Below the pieces are notes generated by a model, which did not search any database, had not been told where the DNA came from, and saw only the letters and a list, made by a program, of their open reading frames with translations. The position numbers and the translations under genes were made by a program. 64,000 bases of DNA, from the NCBI GenBank assembly GCA_002286715.1, contig NSJX01000023.1, positions 130,524 to 194,523 on the forward strand, read 5' to 3'. Below, in pieces: positions 35,816-45,836 of the stretch (the first letter of the stretch is position 1; each line of letters begins with the position of its first letter). This stretch comes from Dentipellis sp. KUC8613. Lineage: Eukaryota; Basidiomycota; Agaricomycetes; Russulales; Hericiaceae.

Positions 35816-36049
35816 ATTGTTATCAAGACCGCTCTTGTCAAGTGGTGACGACGACGTAAGGCATTCTCCACAAGCATGAGATGCTTCGGACCAGTGGACC
35901 CGATATGTCCTACACAAAAGAGGCGTGCTGGTTCATCAATACGTAGAGCGGACCTGTACCACATCGCGTCGCGTAGGGCGCGAAACGATTATTGTGTGCC
36001 ACAACTATAGCGACGCCCATGTGGCGATATCAGGACTACGAATATAAGG
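35816..36049 (+). promoter_or_regulatory. A2 promoter blocks
   Basis: ATTGTT 35816-35821, ACAAAAGAG 35914-35922, CATGTGGCGA about 36018-36027 and TATAAGG 36043-36049. The gap between ACAAAAGAG and TATA is about 121 bp, the same as in A1. A 5' UTR intron donor GTAAGT lies at 36091. Confidence 0.55.
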
Positions 36050-36159
36050 AAGGATACAGCTTGCTACAGTTTGCCTTCCGTCCCACACTCGTAAGTGGAC
36101 ATTCGGGCACCGCGGCTTTCAGCTAATTGCTATGTATCTCAGATTATATCCTTGCTTCG

Positions 36160-36850
36160 ATGGACTCAGAAATCATCAACATGGAAGATACGCCTAGCAT
36201 GGCTTCTGCTGCACCGGTAGGATCCAGTGAGTCTTTCGCTATGGTGTGCTTTCGTCCACTAGTGTTCAGACTTATTCGCAGGTGATGACGCATCGGACCT
36301 CGATGCGGTTCCCGACTCGCGGACCCCGGTGAAAGACGGCATGCTGATTTATAGTCGCATGCAGCGAGGAGAACTGTCATACAGCGAAGGGATGGTCCTT
36401 ATTGCGAAGATAAAGAGTAGGCTCGAGCATGAAGCCGCCCTGAACCAGTACACGAGGTCTTGGGAGGTAGACTGGATAGAAGAGCAGAAGAGCCGAGGGC
36501 TCACCGGCGTCAAAGTTATCGAAGTGCCCAAGCCGAACACCCCTCTGAAAGATGCAATGGATGCCTACAGATGCATGAAGCGGGGGGAGATCACAGGTGA
36601 CGAATGGTTAGCAGTGGCACAGCAGTCCATGCAGGAGATGAAGTCGAATATGGAACGAACGGTTTCGCAACGCCAACGTGTGGCATCGGGCGAGTCCGAT
36701 TGGGAAGACATACAAAGGGAAGACGGTTTCGGCGAGGAGTACATCGCAGAGATGAGGCGACATGCTCTGCGGAAGGGTCGCATCGTGAATGCGAACTTGC
36801 AATGTTTGCGCGAGCGTGTTACAAAGTTCCGCAACGCCAGAGGGTACTGA
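36160..36850 (+). CDS. A2: small charged helical protein
   Basis: join(36160..36226, 36282..36850), 211 aa. Closest to A1: the same short acidic first exon, then MQRGELSYSEGMVLIAKI, the shared block SWEVDWIEEQKSRGLTGVKV, MKRGEITGDEWLAVAQQSM, and a charged C-terminus ending in KFRNARGY (A1 ends KFRNPGGH). The protein is almost entirely predicted helix by composition, with no signal peptide or membrane segment. Function unknown. Its stop is 96 bp from the stop of B2 on the opposite strand. Confidence 0.72.
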
Positions 36851-36946
36851 TGTAGGAGTCGTCTCAATATGACTGTATTCTTCTCGCCCGTCTTATGAAC
36901 GCCAGTACACTAGTCCATTCTTAGCCCGGATAAGCTACCTAGTGCA

Positions 36947-37762
36947 TCATGGAGGAGCATTGAGAGAATCCAATGTCTGCTGAAGTTCTGCCATTTTGGC
37001 ATCATGTTCTCGTTGGCGCGTTTCTTCCGCTTGCTGGGCTAGATCGGTCAAAGCTTGAAGCGTCGAGTTTCTCCTCCTTTCCTCATCTAGCTCAGACTTC
37101 AGCTCTAGGATGTAGTTGCGCGCTGTAACGACAGGACAGTCATCAGGACAATAACGCGCACAGAACATGGAACAAGTTTGACCCACACTCTCTTATGACC
37201 TCCACCAAGCCGGGTGGATTTGCAGCGGCTTGCCTATCTTCCGGAAGGACACTGTTCAGGTTAATTCTATCCTCGACGTCCCTGTCTCGCTTTCTCTTTG
37301 CCTTTTCGGCTCTCTTCTTCTTGCGTATCTCATCCGACAGCTGCCGCCTGAGCCTTGGCGCTGTCGCCGCGCGGGCAGCCTTCTCCTGCGCTCGAGTATG
37401 GGAAGTCGAGGAGGTACCACTAATCGTTCCGTCATATGATGAGGACGTCGCCGTTCTGCTGAGAGCGGTCGGCTGGGAGGCAGTCAACGCTGAATCTCCG
37501 TAGGGGACACAAGAGGAAGGGCCTGGCATAGCATGCATTTCAAGGGTCGAAAAGCTAGGTGCTGCACCTGTGAGCATCATTTCCGACCCTGTCGGAGAGT
37601 CAACATTAACGACACGCAGAAGGGTAGTAAAACGACACTACCTGGAGGCTGCGAAGGAGCCGCTTGCTGCGATTCGACATCGGGCTGCGAACGCGAACGA
37701 GCGAGATATCTATCCCGCAAGCTATCCCGACTATGTTTTCGTACCTTTGACTTGCGAGACAT
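36947..37762 (-). CDS. B2: bHLH-zipper-like protein
   Basis: complement(join(36947..37122, 37187..37588, 37642..37762)), 232 aa. Exon 1 has the same basic start as B1 (MSRKSKVRKHSRDSLRDRYL). The basic region reads KKKRAEKAKRKRDRDVEDRI, then NLNSVLPEDR, PPGLVEVI and NYILELKSELDEE with a coiled C-terminus. The middle exon is 402 nt. At the exon 2-3 join the sequence is REs|RNY, where the other copies have RKA|xxY; the donor there is GTGGGT. Probably a dimeric DNA-binding regulator by analogy. Convergent with A2. Confidence 0.72.
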
Positions 37763-37805
37763 TGCGTGCTGGTACGCGTGTCCATGCCATGCACCCTCCT
37801 ACGAT

Positions 37806-37842
37806 CTTAAACGTTGCAAGCCCTTCCTTTTTCGAAACAAGA
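37806..37842 (-). promoter_or_regulatory. B2 promoter boxes
   Basis: Minus-strand TTTAAG (37806-37811) 44 bp before the ATG and CGAAACAAGA at 37833-37842, as in B1. Confidence 0.5.
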
Positions 37843-38330
37843 GCAGCAAGAAATAAGAGGAGGTAAAGGGGCTGACCTCTGTTGCCTAGCGATCTTGAAG
37901 ATCATTGCGACCAACCATGCACACTCAGGAGTCTTCACACAAAGATGCCGTCAGTCAGTAAACAACGCTGCCCATCTGAGTACGAGCAACGTCGCTCGTT
38001 CGCGGGGAATTCCTATTGCAGCGGTCTTCTAAATTGTCCAGCGTGTCGGGAAAGCCTGGTGAACATGAGGATAAAGGACGGAACGGCAATTTCGGCTGGG
38101 TCGCCATGTCCGTCGCCCAAGTAGATATTTCGAGAACAAGGCCCGTACCTGTCCTTGTTCCGCACAATGAGACGGGTAACATTTCCTTCAACATGTCAAG
38201 AGCGATGATAGTAAGTGTTCTGTCATAAGAGAAGGAAGAAAGGTGGGATAGCAACGAGCTTGAAGGATGGATCGAAAATGTCGTGGAGGAGGTTGACGAG
38301 CTGCCAGATCGTAGTCCTAGTGGGCGAGGT

Positions 38331-38372
38331 CGCGCCACCGGGTCCCTGGACCGCTCCCATGGACCGGCGACG
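38331..38372. promoter_or_regulatory. Palindromic block, copy 2
   Basis: CGCGCCACCGGGTCCCTGGACC, then ATGGACCGGCGACG. The core GGTCCCTGGACC is at 38341-38352, 579 bp from the B2 ATG. Confidence 0.62.
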
Positions 38373-38766
38373 ATAGTTCCGCATCCGTCGTCTCAAAATA
38401 TCAATGTCTCTCTCCACCTCTACAGCCTTTAGTATCTACTATGCTTCGTCTCGCATGTCCTCAGCTCATTCAGTGTCGTCGCCATGAACCGGCATGCTCT
38501 TTCCTCTGGTACACGCGAAATTGACAACGGCATCCACCGGCGAGACCTGTCAATCGATGGATTCTTATTGTCTTGCTCCTCTGCCAGACAGTGGCCGCCG
38601 AAGAGGACGTGGTCAGATTCGCAGACGAATCTCCGAGGAATATTGCAGGCAATGTCGCTAAAGTCTCGAATCCTGGGCCTGATTCAGATAACGCATTATG
38701 AACGCTCGGACAAAAAGAGACCCAGACCGGTGAACGACGGCGAATACCCTCCCCGAGTTCGCCTTA

Positions 38767-38999
38767 TTGTTATTGCTTTTTCGCTACGGTATGGTGATGA
38801 TGCGACGGCCATGGCTTTGAAATTGCTGACTGTCTTAACCATCATTACACTGACGTAGAGACAAAAGAGGTTACTCGCAGTTTGACATTCGCCGCCACGC
38901 CACGCCTCCCACACAATTGCGTTGAATCAGTTCCAAGCGAAATTATTGTGAGATGTGTGTCAAATGGCCTCTGAGCGGCCTCCGTGGTAGCGTATAAAG
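38767..38999 (+). promoter_or_regulatory. A3 promoter blocks
   Basis: ATTGTTATTG from 38767, ACAAAAGAG 38871-38879 and TATAAAG 38993-38999, in the same order and similar spacing as A1 and A2. Confidence 0.55.
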
Positions 39000-39147
39000 A
39001 CCAACATCACAGAGGCGTTCTCATCATCATCGACTCACACCCACAACTCGGTCCTTGACGGACATCACTCTTCTATCTACGTTACCCGCATCTCCTCGGA
39101 CAGCATCACCCAATCCCAACCTAATTTCATCGCCTCTGCCTATACCA

Positions 39148-39529
39148 ATGGAGAACAGTAAGCCAGTATCTCACCTCTTGCCGAAGCTTATAACTCAATC
39201 CGGTTGCAGGTAATAAGTATCCCATCTCCAAGCACAACGCAGAAATCGACAAAATCGCACAAGAGTGCCTTGCAGCTCTGCGGCGCAGAGACAAGGGCGA
39301 GATTACCCAGGAAGAGTTCCTCCGCATAGCCTACGACTGTGACGCGCGGACGCGAGCACGCGAAGCATCTACGAGGCTCCTATGTCAGCGGATCGCCAGA
39401 GGCGATGTCGACCTGGAGGAATTCATGAAGGAGTATGGGTATAGCGACGAGGATTGGGAGAAAATGCGGCCTGGAATAGAGAAGCACGTCAATGCTCTCT
39501 TTGATAGTACGAGGCGTGGCCGGGCTTGA
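39148..39529 (+). CDS. A3: short helical protein
   Basis: join(39148..39157, 39210..39529), 109 aa. The first exon is only 10 nt (MEN plus one base). Short form of the family: IDKIAQECLAALRRRDKGEI, then TQEEFLRIAYDCDAR, RIARGDVDLEEFMKEYGYSD and EDWEKMRPGIEKH. The two R-G-(E/D)-(I/V)-x-x-x-E-(E)-F units are about 40 residues apart. It lacks the VDWIEEQ block of A1 and A2. The usual B partner is missing downstream; A4 follows in the same direction. Confidence 0.7.
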
Positions 39530-39895
39530 TGCATACGCAGCCTGTAATATCCCTACATTATAAACTAGATTAATCGGTTAGCTGATCGTTGGTTTCGAGA
39601 CAAAAACACTATAATCACGGCGAACGTCGTCTTACCGCTTTGATATGATCGCTGTTCCCCATAGCTGAAGGATGGTATAACGATCGACCAACACAAAAAC
39701 AAAAGATACAAGACCAACCGTCTCCGAAGGGCCTTCACATCAAAGACACGAAGCTACACAATTGCGGCTACCAGTATCACCGTGACCCAGGCGACAACTA
39801 TTGTGCTGCGCGTATCTAACGTCATGGGCAACCGTCTGTTCCAGCATATAAAGTACACAATATTGGAGCCAGAACTTGTTCACCTTTCCACTCCC
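39530..39895 (+). other. A3-A4 spacer
   Basis: No gene and no B remnant seen. It contains ACAAAAGAT near 39698 and TATAAAG at 39847-39853, 43 bp before the A4 start codon. Confidence 0.5.
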
Positions 39896-40394
39896 ATGAT
39901 ACCCATGTCTTCAGCCATGAACACCGGAGACGATCGTCACCTTCTCGATGGGGGCTCTCGGAGTCCATCTGCATCAGCGACTGTGTCCGCCGAGGTGCAA
40001 ACCGGTACGTATCGCAAAGCAGCTGCCAGTGTGATCGCATGCTGATCTTGTTCCAGACAACACTCTTCCGCTTTCCAAACATGACGCTGCAATAGCCAAA
40101 ATCAATCAAGACTGCGCTTCGGCGTTCTATCGCATGAACAGAGGAGAAATTACTCACAGCGAGTTCATGCGTATAGCCAACGATTGCCGTGAACGTGCAC
40201 AGGCTCAACGAGAGATGACCAGGCTATTGTGCGAGCGGGCGTGGAATGGTGAAGTGACTCGGGAAGAATTCGACAGAAAGGTCGGATACAGTGAAGAGGA
40301 CTGGAGGAAAGTAGAACCCGAGCTAGAGAAACGTTTGCAAGCACGGAGAGCGGAGTTCAATGCTGCTCACGCTGAAGCCCTACCGAAGCCATAG
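39896..40394 (+). CDS. A4: short helical protein
   Basis: join(39896..40004, 40057..40394), 148 aa. First exon Ser-rich. The second exon begins LPLSKHDAAIAKINQDCASA, then MNRGEITHSEFMRIANDCRE, ARERAWNGEV-type second unit (ERAWNGEVTREEFDRKVGYS) and EEDWRKVEPELEKR. The ATG was chosen for its position 43 bp after a TATAAAG box. Charged, soluble, helical; function unknown. Its stop is 80 bp from the B4 stop. Confidence 0.7.
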
Positions 40395-40474
40395 GGGATA
40401 TTAGTTTCCACATTGTAGCACATCGCGTGAGACAGTTCGCAGATAATTATTTTACGTCGTCGTGTGACAAACGA

Positions 40475-41456
40475 CTACTGATATCTCGTCACCCGAGTTC
40501 TCAGTCGTTCAATCTCGTCCTGCAAGCAAATCAACTTCTCCGCAATCGCAACACCTTCATAAGGCGATTCTTGGCTCCCCGTCTTCAAGATTGAGGCAAA
40601 CATGTTGTTAGTTTCCTCGAGTTCAGAAATTCGTTTCTGTGCCGCTTCAAGATCGCCTTGAACCTCGGGAATATACTCAGTAGCTGCATAAACCATTCAA
40701 CCACTCTGTCGAAGACGACGAACAAAGACGTACCTTTCCTCATGACCTCGACTAAGCCCGGCGGGTTCGAGATAGTTCGTCTACCTACCGGAAGCACATT
40801 GTTGAGCTGGACCCGGTCGTTCACGTCTCTGTCCCGCTTCCTCTGGGCCTTGTCCGCCTTGTTCTTTCTACGCACATCTTCTGACACTCTGTGTCTTCTT
40901 ACTCTTGGCGACAACGCAGCTCGGGCAGCCTTCTCATGCGCTCCCTTGAGGATCTTGGGCACAGGCGGAAGATTAGACGTAGACAGAGGACTAGGCGCTG
41001 ACGGAGGACTGGGTGCGGATGGAAGCCTTTGCGCAGGCGAAGAGCCGGGCGCGGGAAGAGGGCTGGAGACGGGTGGAGGACTAGGCGTGATCTCACTGAG
41101 TGCCGAGAGTGGCGAGGACCCCCCGAACAGTGCCGGGGACAGACGGGTGTGCACAGAACCTGCTTGGGGATTGAGCGAAGAGGAATCTGACGATTGCGAG
41201 TTATAGGCATCATCTTGCACGATGCGCGTCTCAGAGGCCGGCAAACTGGAGGGTTTGTTCGAGTGTGGCGCGGGGGACTCTGCTATATGTGTGATTGTCA
41301 GTCATAATAGCTGAAGCAGAGCGAAAGGACGATACCTGAACGCCTGAAAGATACCGCCACCTCTGCTAGAAGATCGAGGTCCGTCCGGACTCGCTTGGCG
41401 GAACAATTTCGCTCAGCGTCCCGAGCGCCCTTGGTTGACTGCGACAAGCGAGGCAT
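40475..41456 (-). CDS. B4: bHLH-zipper-like protein
   Basis: complement(join(40475..40683, 40734..41279, 41336..41456)), 291 aa, the longest B copy. Exon 2 carries an expanded Ser/Pro-rich tract with repeats of the type PSAPSPPSAPSP. The basic region is RRKNKADKAQRKRDRDVNDR, then VQLNNVLPVGRR, PPGLVEVMRK|ATEYIPEVQGDLE and a coiled coil. Exon phases are as in the other copies. Likely DNA-binding by analogy. Convergent with A4. Confidence 0.72.
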
Positions 41457-41493
41457 GGTATATTGATGACCATAGGATGTCGCTGACCGCGAA

Positions 41494-41499
41494 CTTATA
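41494..41499 (-). promoter_or_regulatory. B4 TATA box
   Basis: TATAAG on the minus strand, 38 bp before the B4 ATG. B5 and B6 have the same box at 38 and 39 bp. Confidence 0.55.
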
Positions 41500-41890
41500 C
41501 CAGCAAGCCCTTGCCATTCTTGACACAAGCAAAGCGAATATAGGGTACGAAACCCGGCGGATGACCATCGTTGCTTAGCGACCTTGCAGCCACACGACAA
41601 GCAAGCCCTGTGCTTTGTCCGGGAATGGAAAGGAGGCTCTCGAGTGAGCTGCTATGCATCAACAGACAGATAGACGTTTGGAGAACAATGGTAAGGGCGG
41701 CTCGTACCTCGATCTGCGCAGTATACCTTGACACTGCAGGCGAGAGTATGGGCTGAGAATATACACATTCCTTGAGAAGAGTATGGTGCGAGAGAAAGAC
41801 AGTTATCCGGCAGCAAGGTGCTTAGAGCACAAGAAATTGTTGTCTACGGTCAGGGAGGAGATGAATAGAAGATGATGCGGGCATCTTGAC

Positions 41891-41937
41891 CCGCGCTACC
41901 GGGTCCCTGGACCATCAAATGGACACGTGGACCGGCA
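41891..41937. promoter_or_regulatory. Palindromic block, copy 3
   Basis: CCGCGCTACCGGGTCCCTGG with core GGTCCCTGGACC at 41902-41913, then GGACACGTGGACCGGC, which includes the E-box CACGTG, a common bHLH site. 446 bp from the B4 ATG. Confidence 0.62.
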
Positions 41938-42598
41938 ATAGCCGCCGCTGCGTTTCTCCCAATGGCGCGCTCCTCAGGCTTCTATCTGTACCACGGATAC
42001 TTCGCTTATTGCACCAAACTCAAGGAAGGAAATAACACTGACTGCGGGTCGCAGAAATGACAAACTTTCACTTTTCATAGGTCTGCGGCCTTTGCAGGAA
42101 TCTATGCCGCTTCGTCTCGGTGACAAAGTGACGATTAGCCGCATGGGAGTGTCGTCAATTGAATCACCCATGAAAATAGGAGGATCCTAGTACCTGATGC
42201 ATCCTTCAATTAACTGTATATATGTCAGTGTCTCTGTATCTCTTGTCTCGAGAGATTAACCTGATGTCGGGACCTTTTCGAAGCGCCCACACTTATTGTC
42301 TTCCTACTGTCAAGTTTCTCCAGGTCACGACGCAAACACTTCCACACAGCCTCATGCAGCCCACCCTTTTGTGTGGCACAGGATAATTAAAACTAGCTCC
42401 TGTTGCATTTTGTGAGCAACGAGACCGATGAGTATATTTCCTCCCTCCGTAATCAGCAGCCCGGTCGCACGACGGAAACAATTGAAGCGTTCGCTGGAAA
42501 CCAGCGAACAAGCGCCGTTGCTACGTACTGACTTTAAAGGCGGCCATGGAGGTTTGCGGTGCGAAGGCAAGAAGTTGAGCACCACCATCACCTTACTG

Positions 42599-43078
42599 AT
42601 GTCTTCAAGTGAGCACGAACAAGAATCTTCCATCTTCGTGTTAGTGCCCGTCCCTGCGCAGAGCGGTAAGCGATCAACACCATTTTCAAACTATTCAAGA
42701 GACGGGGATGCTGATTGCATGGTAGGCGACAGGAGTCCGCAGTCAAAATTTGACACTGCGAGGCTCGCGATCAGAAAAGAATGCTCTGAGGCACTGGAAC
42801 GCAAGATCAGGAAAGAGATCACGCACGAAGATTTCATGCAGATAGCCAATGATTGCGTTGAACGGGATCGACTTCAGAGAGAAGCTGCCGACAAACTGGA
42901 CGAGCGAGCGAGAAGGGGCGAAATCAGTCGCGCAGAATTTAGGAAGGAGAGCGGAATCAGCGATGATGATTGGGAGAAGATCACGCCAGAAATTAGGAGG
43001 CATTTTGAAGTTATGGGGGCTTATCACAGGCGGAATCGTGCCCAAGGTCTTCGCAGCCAACGTTTGGGAGGGCGTTGA
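42599..43078 (+). CDS. A5: short helical protein
   Basis: join(42599..42665, 42726..43078), 139 aa. The 60-nt intron is a multiple of three without a stop, so retention would also give an open frame. Family blocks: SKFDTARLAIRKECSEALER, IRKEITHEDFMQIANDCVER, RARRGEISRAEFRKESGISD and DDWEKITPEIRRHFE. In the first unit the usual RGEI reads RKEI. The C-terminus is basic. Function unknown. Its stop is 81 bp from the B5 stop. Confidence 0.7.
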   Translation: MSSSEHEQESSIFVLVPVPAQSGKRSTPFSNYSRDGDADCMVGDRSPQSKFDTARLAIRKECSEALERKIRKEITHEDFMQIANDCVERDRLQREAADKLDERARRGEISRAEFRKESGISDDDWEKITPEIRRHFEVMGAYHRRNRAQGLRSQRLGGR

Positions 43079-43159
43079 TCTGTTACGCCTCGTAATTCAT
43101 GATACTGTATATTGATCAACTTGAACCTGCATGATAAATAATGCGCCCATTGTTTCAGA

Positions 43160-44009
43160 CTATGTGCTCTGCCCAGAAAGCCTGGCTCTTAGCGAACGGA
43201 TCTCTTCCTGCATCTCGAGGATACAGTCGCTCGCTCGAGAATTCACTTCCGTTTCTTGAGCACCTATGAGTATGCGAATGACTCGGTTCGTCTCTTGCTC
43301 CCTGTGTAGCTCCGCTCTCAGATCCACGCATTCGCTACGCAGTTCAATGATATATTCTATAGCTGTAGGAGATATTCGGTTAACTCGTCAGACTCAGGGA
43401 TTTTACACATAGACACACCGTTTCTCATGACCTCGACTGGACCTGGCCTGTCCAACACAGCTTGTCTATCCTCCGGCAGGACATTATTCAATCTAACTCT
43501 ATCCTCAACGTCCCTGTCCCGTTTCTTCTGCGCCTTATCGGCATTTCTTCTCTTGCGCTCTTCTTCCGTCATTTGGTGCTTAGCTTTCGGTGATGATATG
43601 GCCCAAGCGACCTTCTCATGCGCCCGAGCGCGTATGACCGGATCGGCACTCTCTCTCGTCTCACTTTCTGAAGACTTCACGTGAGATATTGCCCAAGATG
43701 CGGCTGCCAGGACCGGCTGTCCATGCTGGCGAAACGAGGATAGGCCTCCCATTGGGAAGTACGGAGCACCAAGTGTGGCCTGTGACCCAAGCTCTAGATA
43801 GTCGTGAGGTCCTCCCGAGCCTGCAACATGGTATGTTCAGCTGTCTGCGATTTAGTCGGTGAAATAGCGACCTGACCCGACGCATGCGAAGGCACGGCAT
43901 CGCATGATGCAACATTGAGCTGCGAGCGCGAGCGCGTGACGATGGGGTCTCGTATAATGCTCCGATTTCCCTTGCGCAGCTGTTTCTGTTGCTGTTGCTG
44001 GCGAGGCAT
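43160..44009 (-). CDS. B5: bHLH-zipper-like protein
   Basis: complement(join(43160..43362, 43419..43820, 43877..44009)), 245 aa. The N-terminus has a Gln run (MPRQQQQQKQLRKG), then IVTRSRSQLNVAS as in the other copies. The middle exon is again 402 nt. Basic region ERKRRNADKAQKKRDRDVED, RVRLNNVLPEDR, then RPGPVEVMRN|AIEYIIELRSE and a coiled coil. A Pro replaces the Leu of PPGLVEV at the start of helix 2, which could weaken that helix. Convergent with A5. Confidence 0.72.
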
Positions 44010-44046
44010 AGTACGGTGATGTCCATGCCGTGCATCGTGTTTCGGA

Positions 44047-44052
44047 CTTATA
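44047..44052 (-). promoter_or_regulatory. B5 TATA box
   Basis: TATAAG on the minus strand, 38 bp before the B5 ATG. Confidence 0.55.
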
Positions 44053-44578
44053 CAAGCCAGGCCTGCCACATTCGACGCAAGGACAAGACAATTCAGAAGC
44101 ACAACTCAAGAGAATGTATAGAAGCTTACCTCGCTTGCTTGTATATCTTCATGCTACGTTGCAATCAGCCTGCAGATTCTCTTGAGGGTGTTTATCTGGG
44201 AACGTCGACGGCGAGCGAGCAAGAACGTGGCTGCCCATCTCGGGGACTCCGACGGTCTGATTGCTGAAAAGTCAGCCGGTGCATCGGATGGACACTTGCA
44301 AATCGATATACAGCAGTCGGACGGGGTGACCGCAATATCAGGCATATGATTCAGGACGATAACCGTTCACGTCGGCATCCTTGTTCTACGTCTCGAGAAG
44401 GTAAGTCATCTCATCGGATGTAGACCCAGATAACACCCAGACGCGCATCGAAAGCGCCCCAGTTCTTGGTTTTAGAGATAATAGACGTGTATATTGAGCG
44501 GGAAGAGAAGACAAAGGTTGTAGAGGACAACAAGTGAAGGGCAGGGGGGACTGACTCACTGGCATGAGGGCAAGCAGG

Positions 44579-45409
44579 CACGGGGGGCACTGACGCGTTC
44601 TGTTTTGAGATTTCGGTAGTGAGTTCGGTAGTGAGTTCGGTAGTGAGTTCTGTAAGGACAATACAAAGGCCCTTTGGCTGCCGGCCATGTGGCAGTCGAG
44701 CCATGCGCGTTCCTGTCCGCGGTTTTCGGGGTCTTTGGGAACCTGAAGAGCTGCGCAGGACATAGCGGCAGGCAAGTAGTACTTGTGGAGAGTGTCAAGC
44801 TTGGCTGAATCTCTGGACAGAAAGAAATTGAGTGAAAGGAGGTGAAAAGTGCATTTGATATAATCAGGATAATATGCAGGGCAGATCTACAAGCTACAAG
44901 TCTTCAATGTGTGGGCAGCAAGCCGGGTGTATCATCAGATTGCAAGTAGCTATTACTATGCCAGTATGGTTGAGCGGTATTACGTGTACTACGGGTGTAT
45001 TCTCGCTCGTTATCCGGACTGCTTCTGTTCGAATCCTCCGCCGGCCAAATTTTACATTTGCCATTGACTTCCGACGAGGAAACCGACTCTGCAGCTCATA
45101 TATTTTCCCTTGTTTATCTAAATCACTTGGCTGTATTTGATACTTTTTACTCCCTTGATTTTTTTCTGTCCAAGGACTTAATCGAGTGTCTCGTTCTCCG
45201 TCTGCCTGCCCGCAGCTGTTTCTTGCACAGCTCTAGAGTCTTTAAGTTCCCCAAGACCCCGAAAACCGCGGACAGGAACGCGCATGGCTCGACTGCCACA
45301 TGGCCGGCAGCCAAAGGGCCTTTGTATTGTCCTTACAGAACTCACTACCGAACTCACTACCGAACTCACTACCGAAATCTCAAAACAGAACGCGGCAGTG
45401 CCCCCCGTG
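44579..45409. mobile_element. Foldback (long inverted-repeat) element
   Basis: Outer arms match closely as an inverted repeat. The left arm starts CACGGGGGGCACTG at 44579 and the right arm ends CAGTGCCCCCCGTG at 45409. Both contain three copies of the 12-mer AACTCACTACCG (or its complement) and the GGCCGGCAGCCAAAGGGCC-type block. Similarity weakens inward but can be followed to GGACAGAAA near 44815 and 45165, giving arms of about 250 bp and a loop of about 325 bp. The 3-bp AGG flanks both ends, a possible target duplication. No transposase; a non-autonomous insertion is inferred. Confidence 0.65.
44958..45048 (+). other. tRNA-like sequence in the foldback loop
   Basis: TGGTTGAGCGG resembles an A box and TGTTCGAATCC a B box, spaced as in a tRNA. 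No clean cloverleaf forms, so it is a relic or an internal Pol III-type promoter at most. Confidence 0.3.
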
Positions 45410-45426
45410 AGGAGTGTGGGCGTCTG

Positions 45427-45465
45427 CGCGCCACCGCCAGGTCCCTGGACCTGTGGACCGGCGAC
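45427..45465. promoter_or_regulatory. Palindromic block, copy 4
   Basis: GCGCGCCACCGCCAGGTCCC with core GGTCCCTGGACC at 45440-45451, then TGTGGACCGGCGACG and a GATTGGCC (CCAAT-type) sequence. Confidence 0.62.
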
Positions 45466-45836
45466 GATGTCGATGATTGGCCAGCCCTACACGACCACGT
45501 ATAGCACGACGTCTTCATCTTGCTCCGAGCGCACTGGCGCACAATCGCACAATCGCACCCTTCGCAACGCCTCTGTGCTCTCTGTTATTGTTTCCAACGT
45601 CACCCGACTTGCGACGAATATTTCTCCGCTGCCTGGCAATCTTGATCCTACCCACTCAGGACCCATACGACTTGATAGTAGTATCGCTATCGTCTTGATG
45701 CACTGCCGAGCCGCAGGCGGCACCAAGTATCTGTCGCCGCCTCAAGATGCAACTTGATGCGGCTTACTGGAGGTCCCATTGGTAGGAAACATACGGGAAA
45801 GATCATGAACGGGTAAGCACTGTCCGAAATCTCGTT

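Larger units (their letters stand above)
34662..36159. other. B1-A2 head-to-head control region
   Basis: No gene. Part of it (about 34781-35075) is a close copy of 37880-38165 in the B2-A3 region, so the two units arose by tandem duplication. It holds B1 promoter signals on the left, the palindromic block in the middle and A2 promoter blocks on the right. Confidence 0.6.
37763..39147. other. B2-A3 head-to-head control region
   Basis: No gene. The left part duplicates the B1-A2 region. It holds B2 promoter boxes, the palindromic block and A3 promoter blocks. Confidence 0.6.
41457..42598. other. B4-A5 head-to-head control region
   Basis: No gene. It holds the B4 TATA box, the palindromic block (copy 3, which also contains CACGTG) and the A5 promoter; the A5 ACAAAA-type blocks are weaker (ACACAAAAGGG on the minus strand near 42366). 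Confidence 0.55.

Noticed and set aside
44579..45409. CRISPR-like array from the three 12-mer repeats
   Set aside because: Repeats are directly adjacent without spacers, occur in a eukaryote, and belong to the arms of an inverted repeat.
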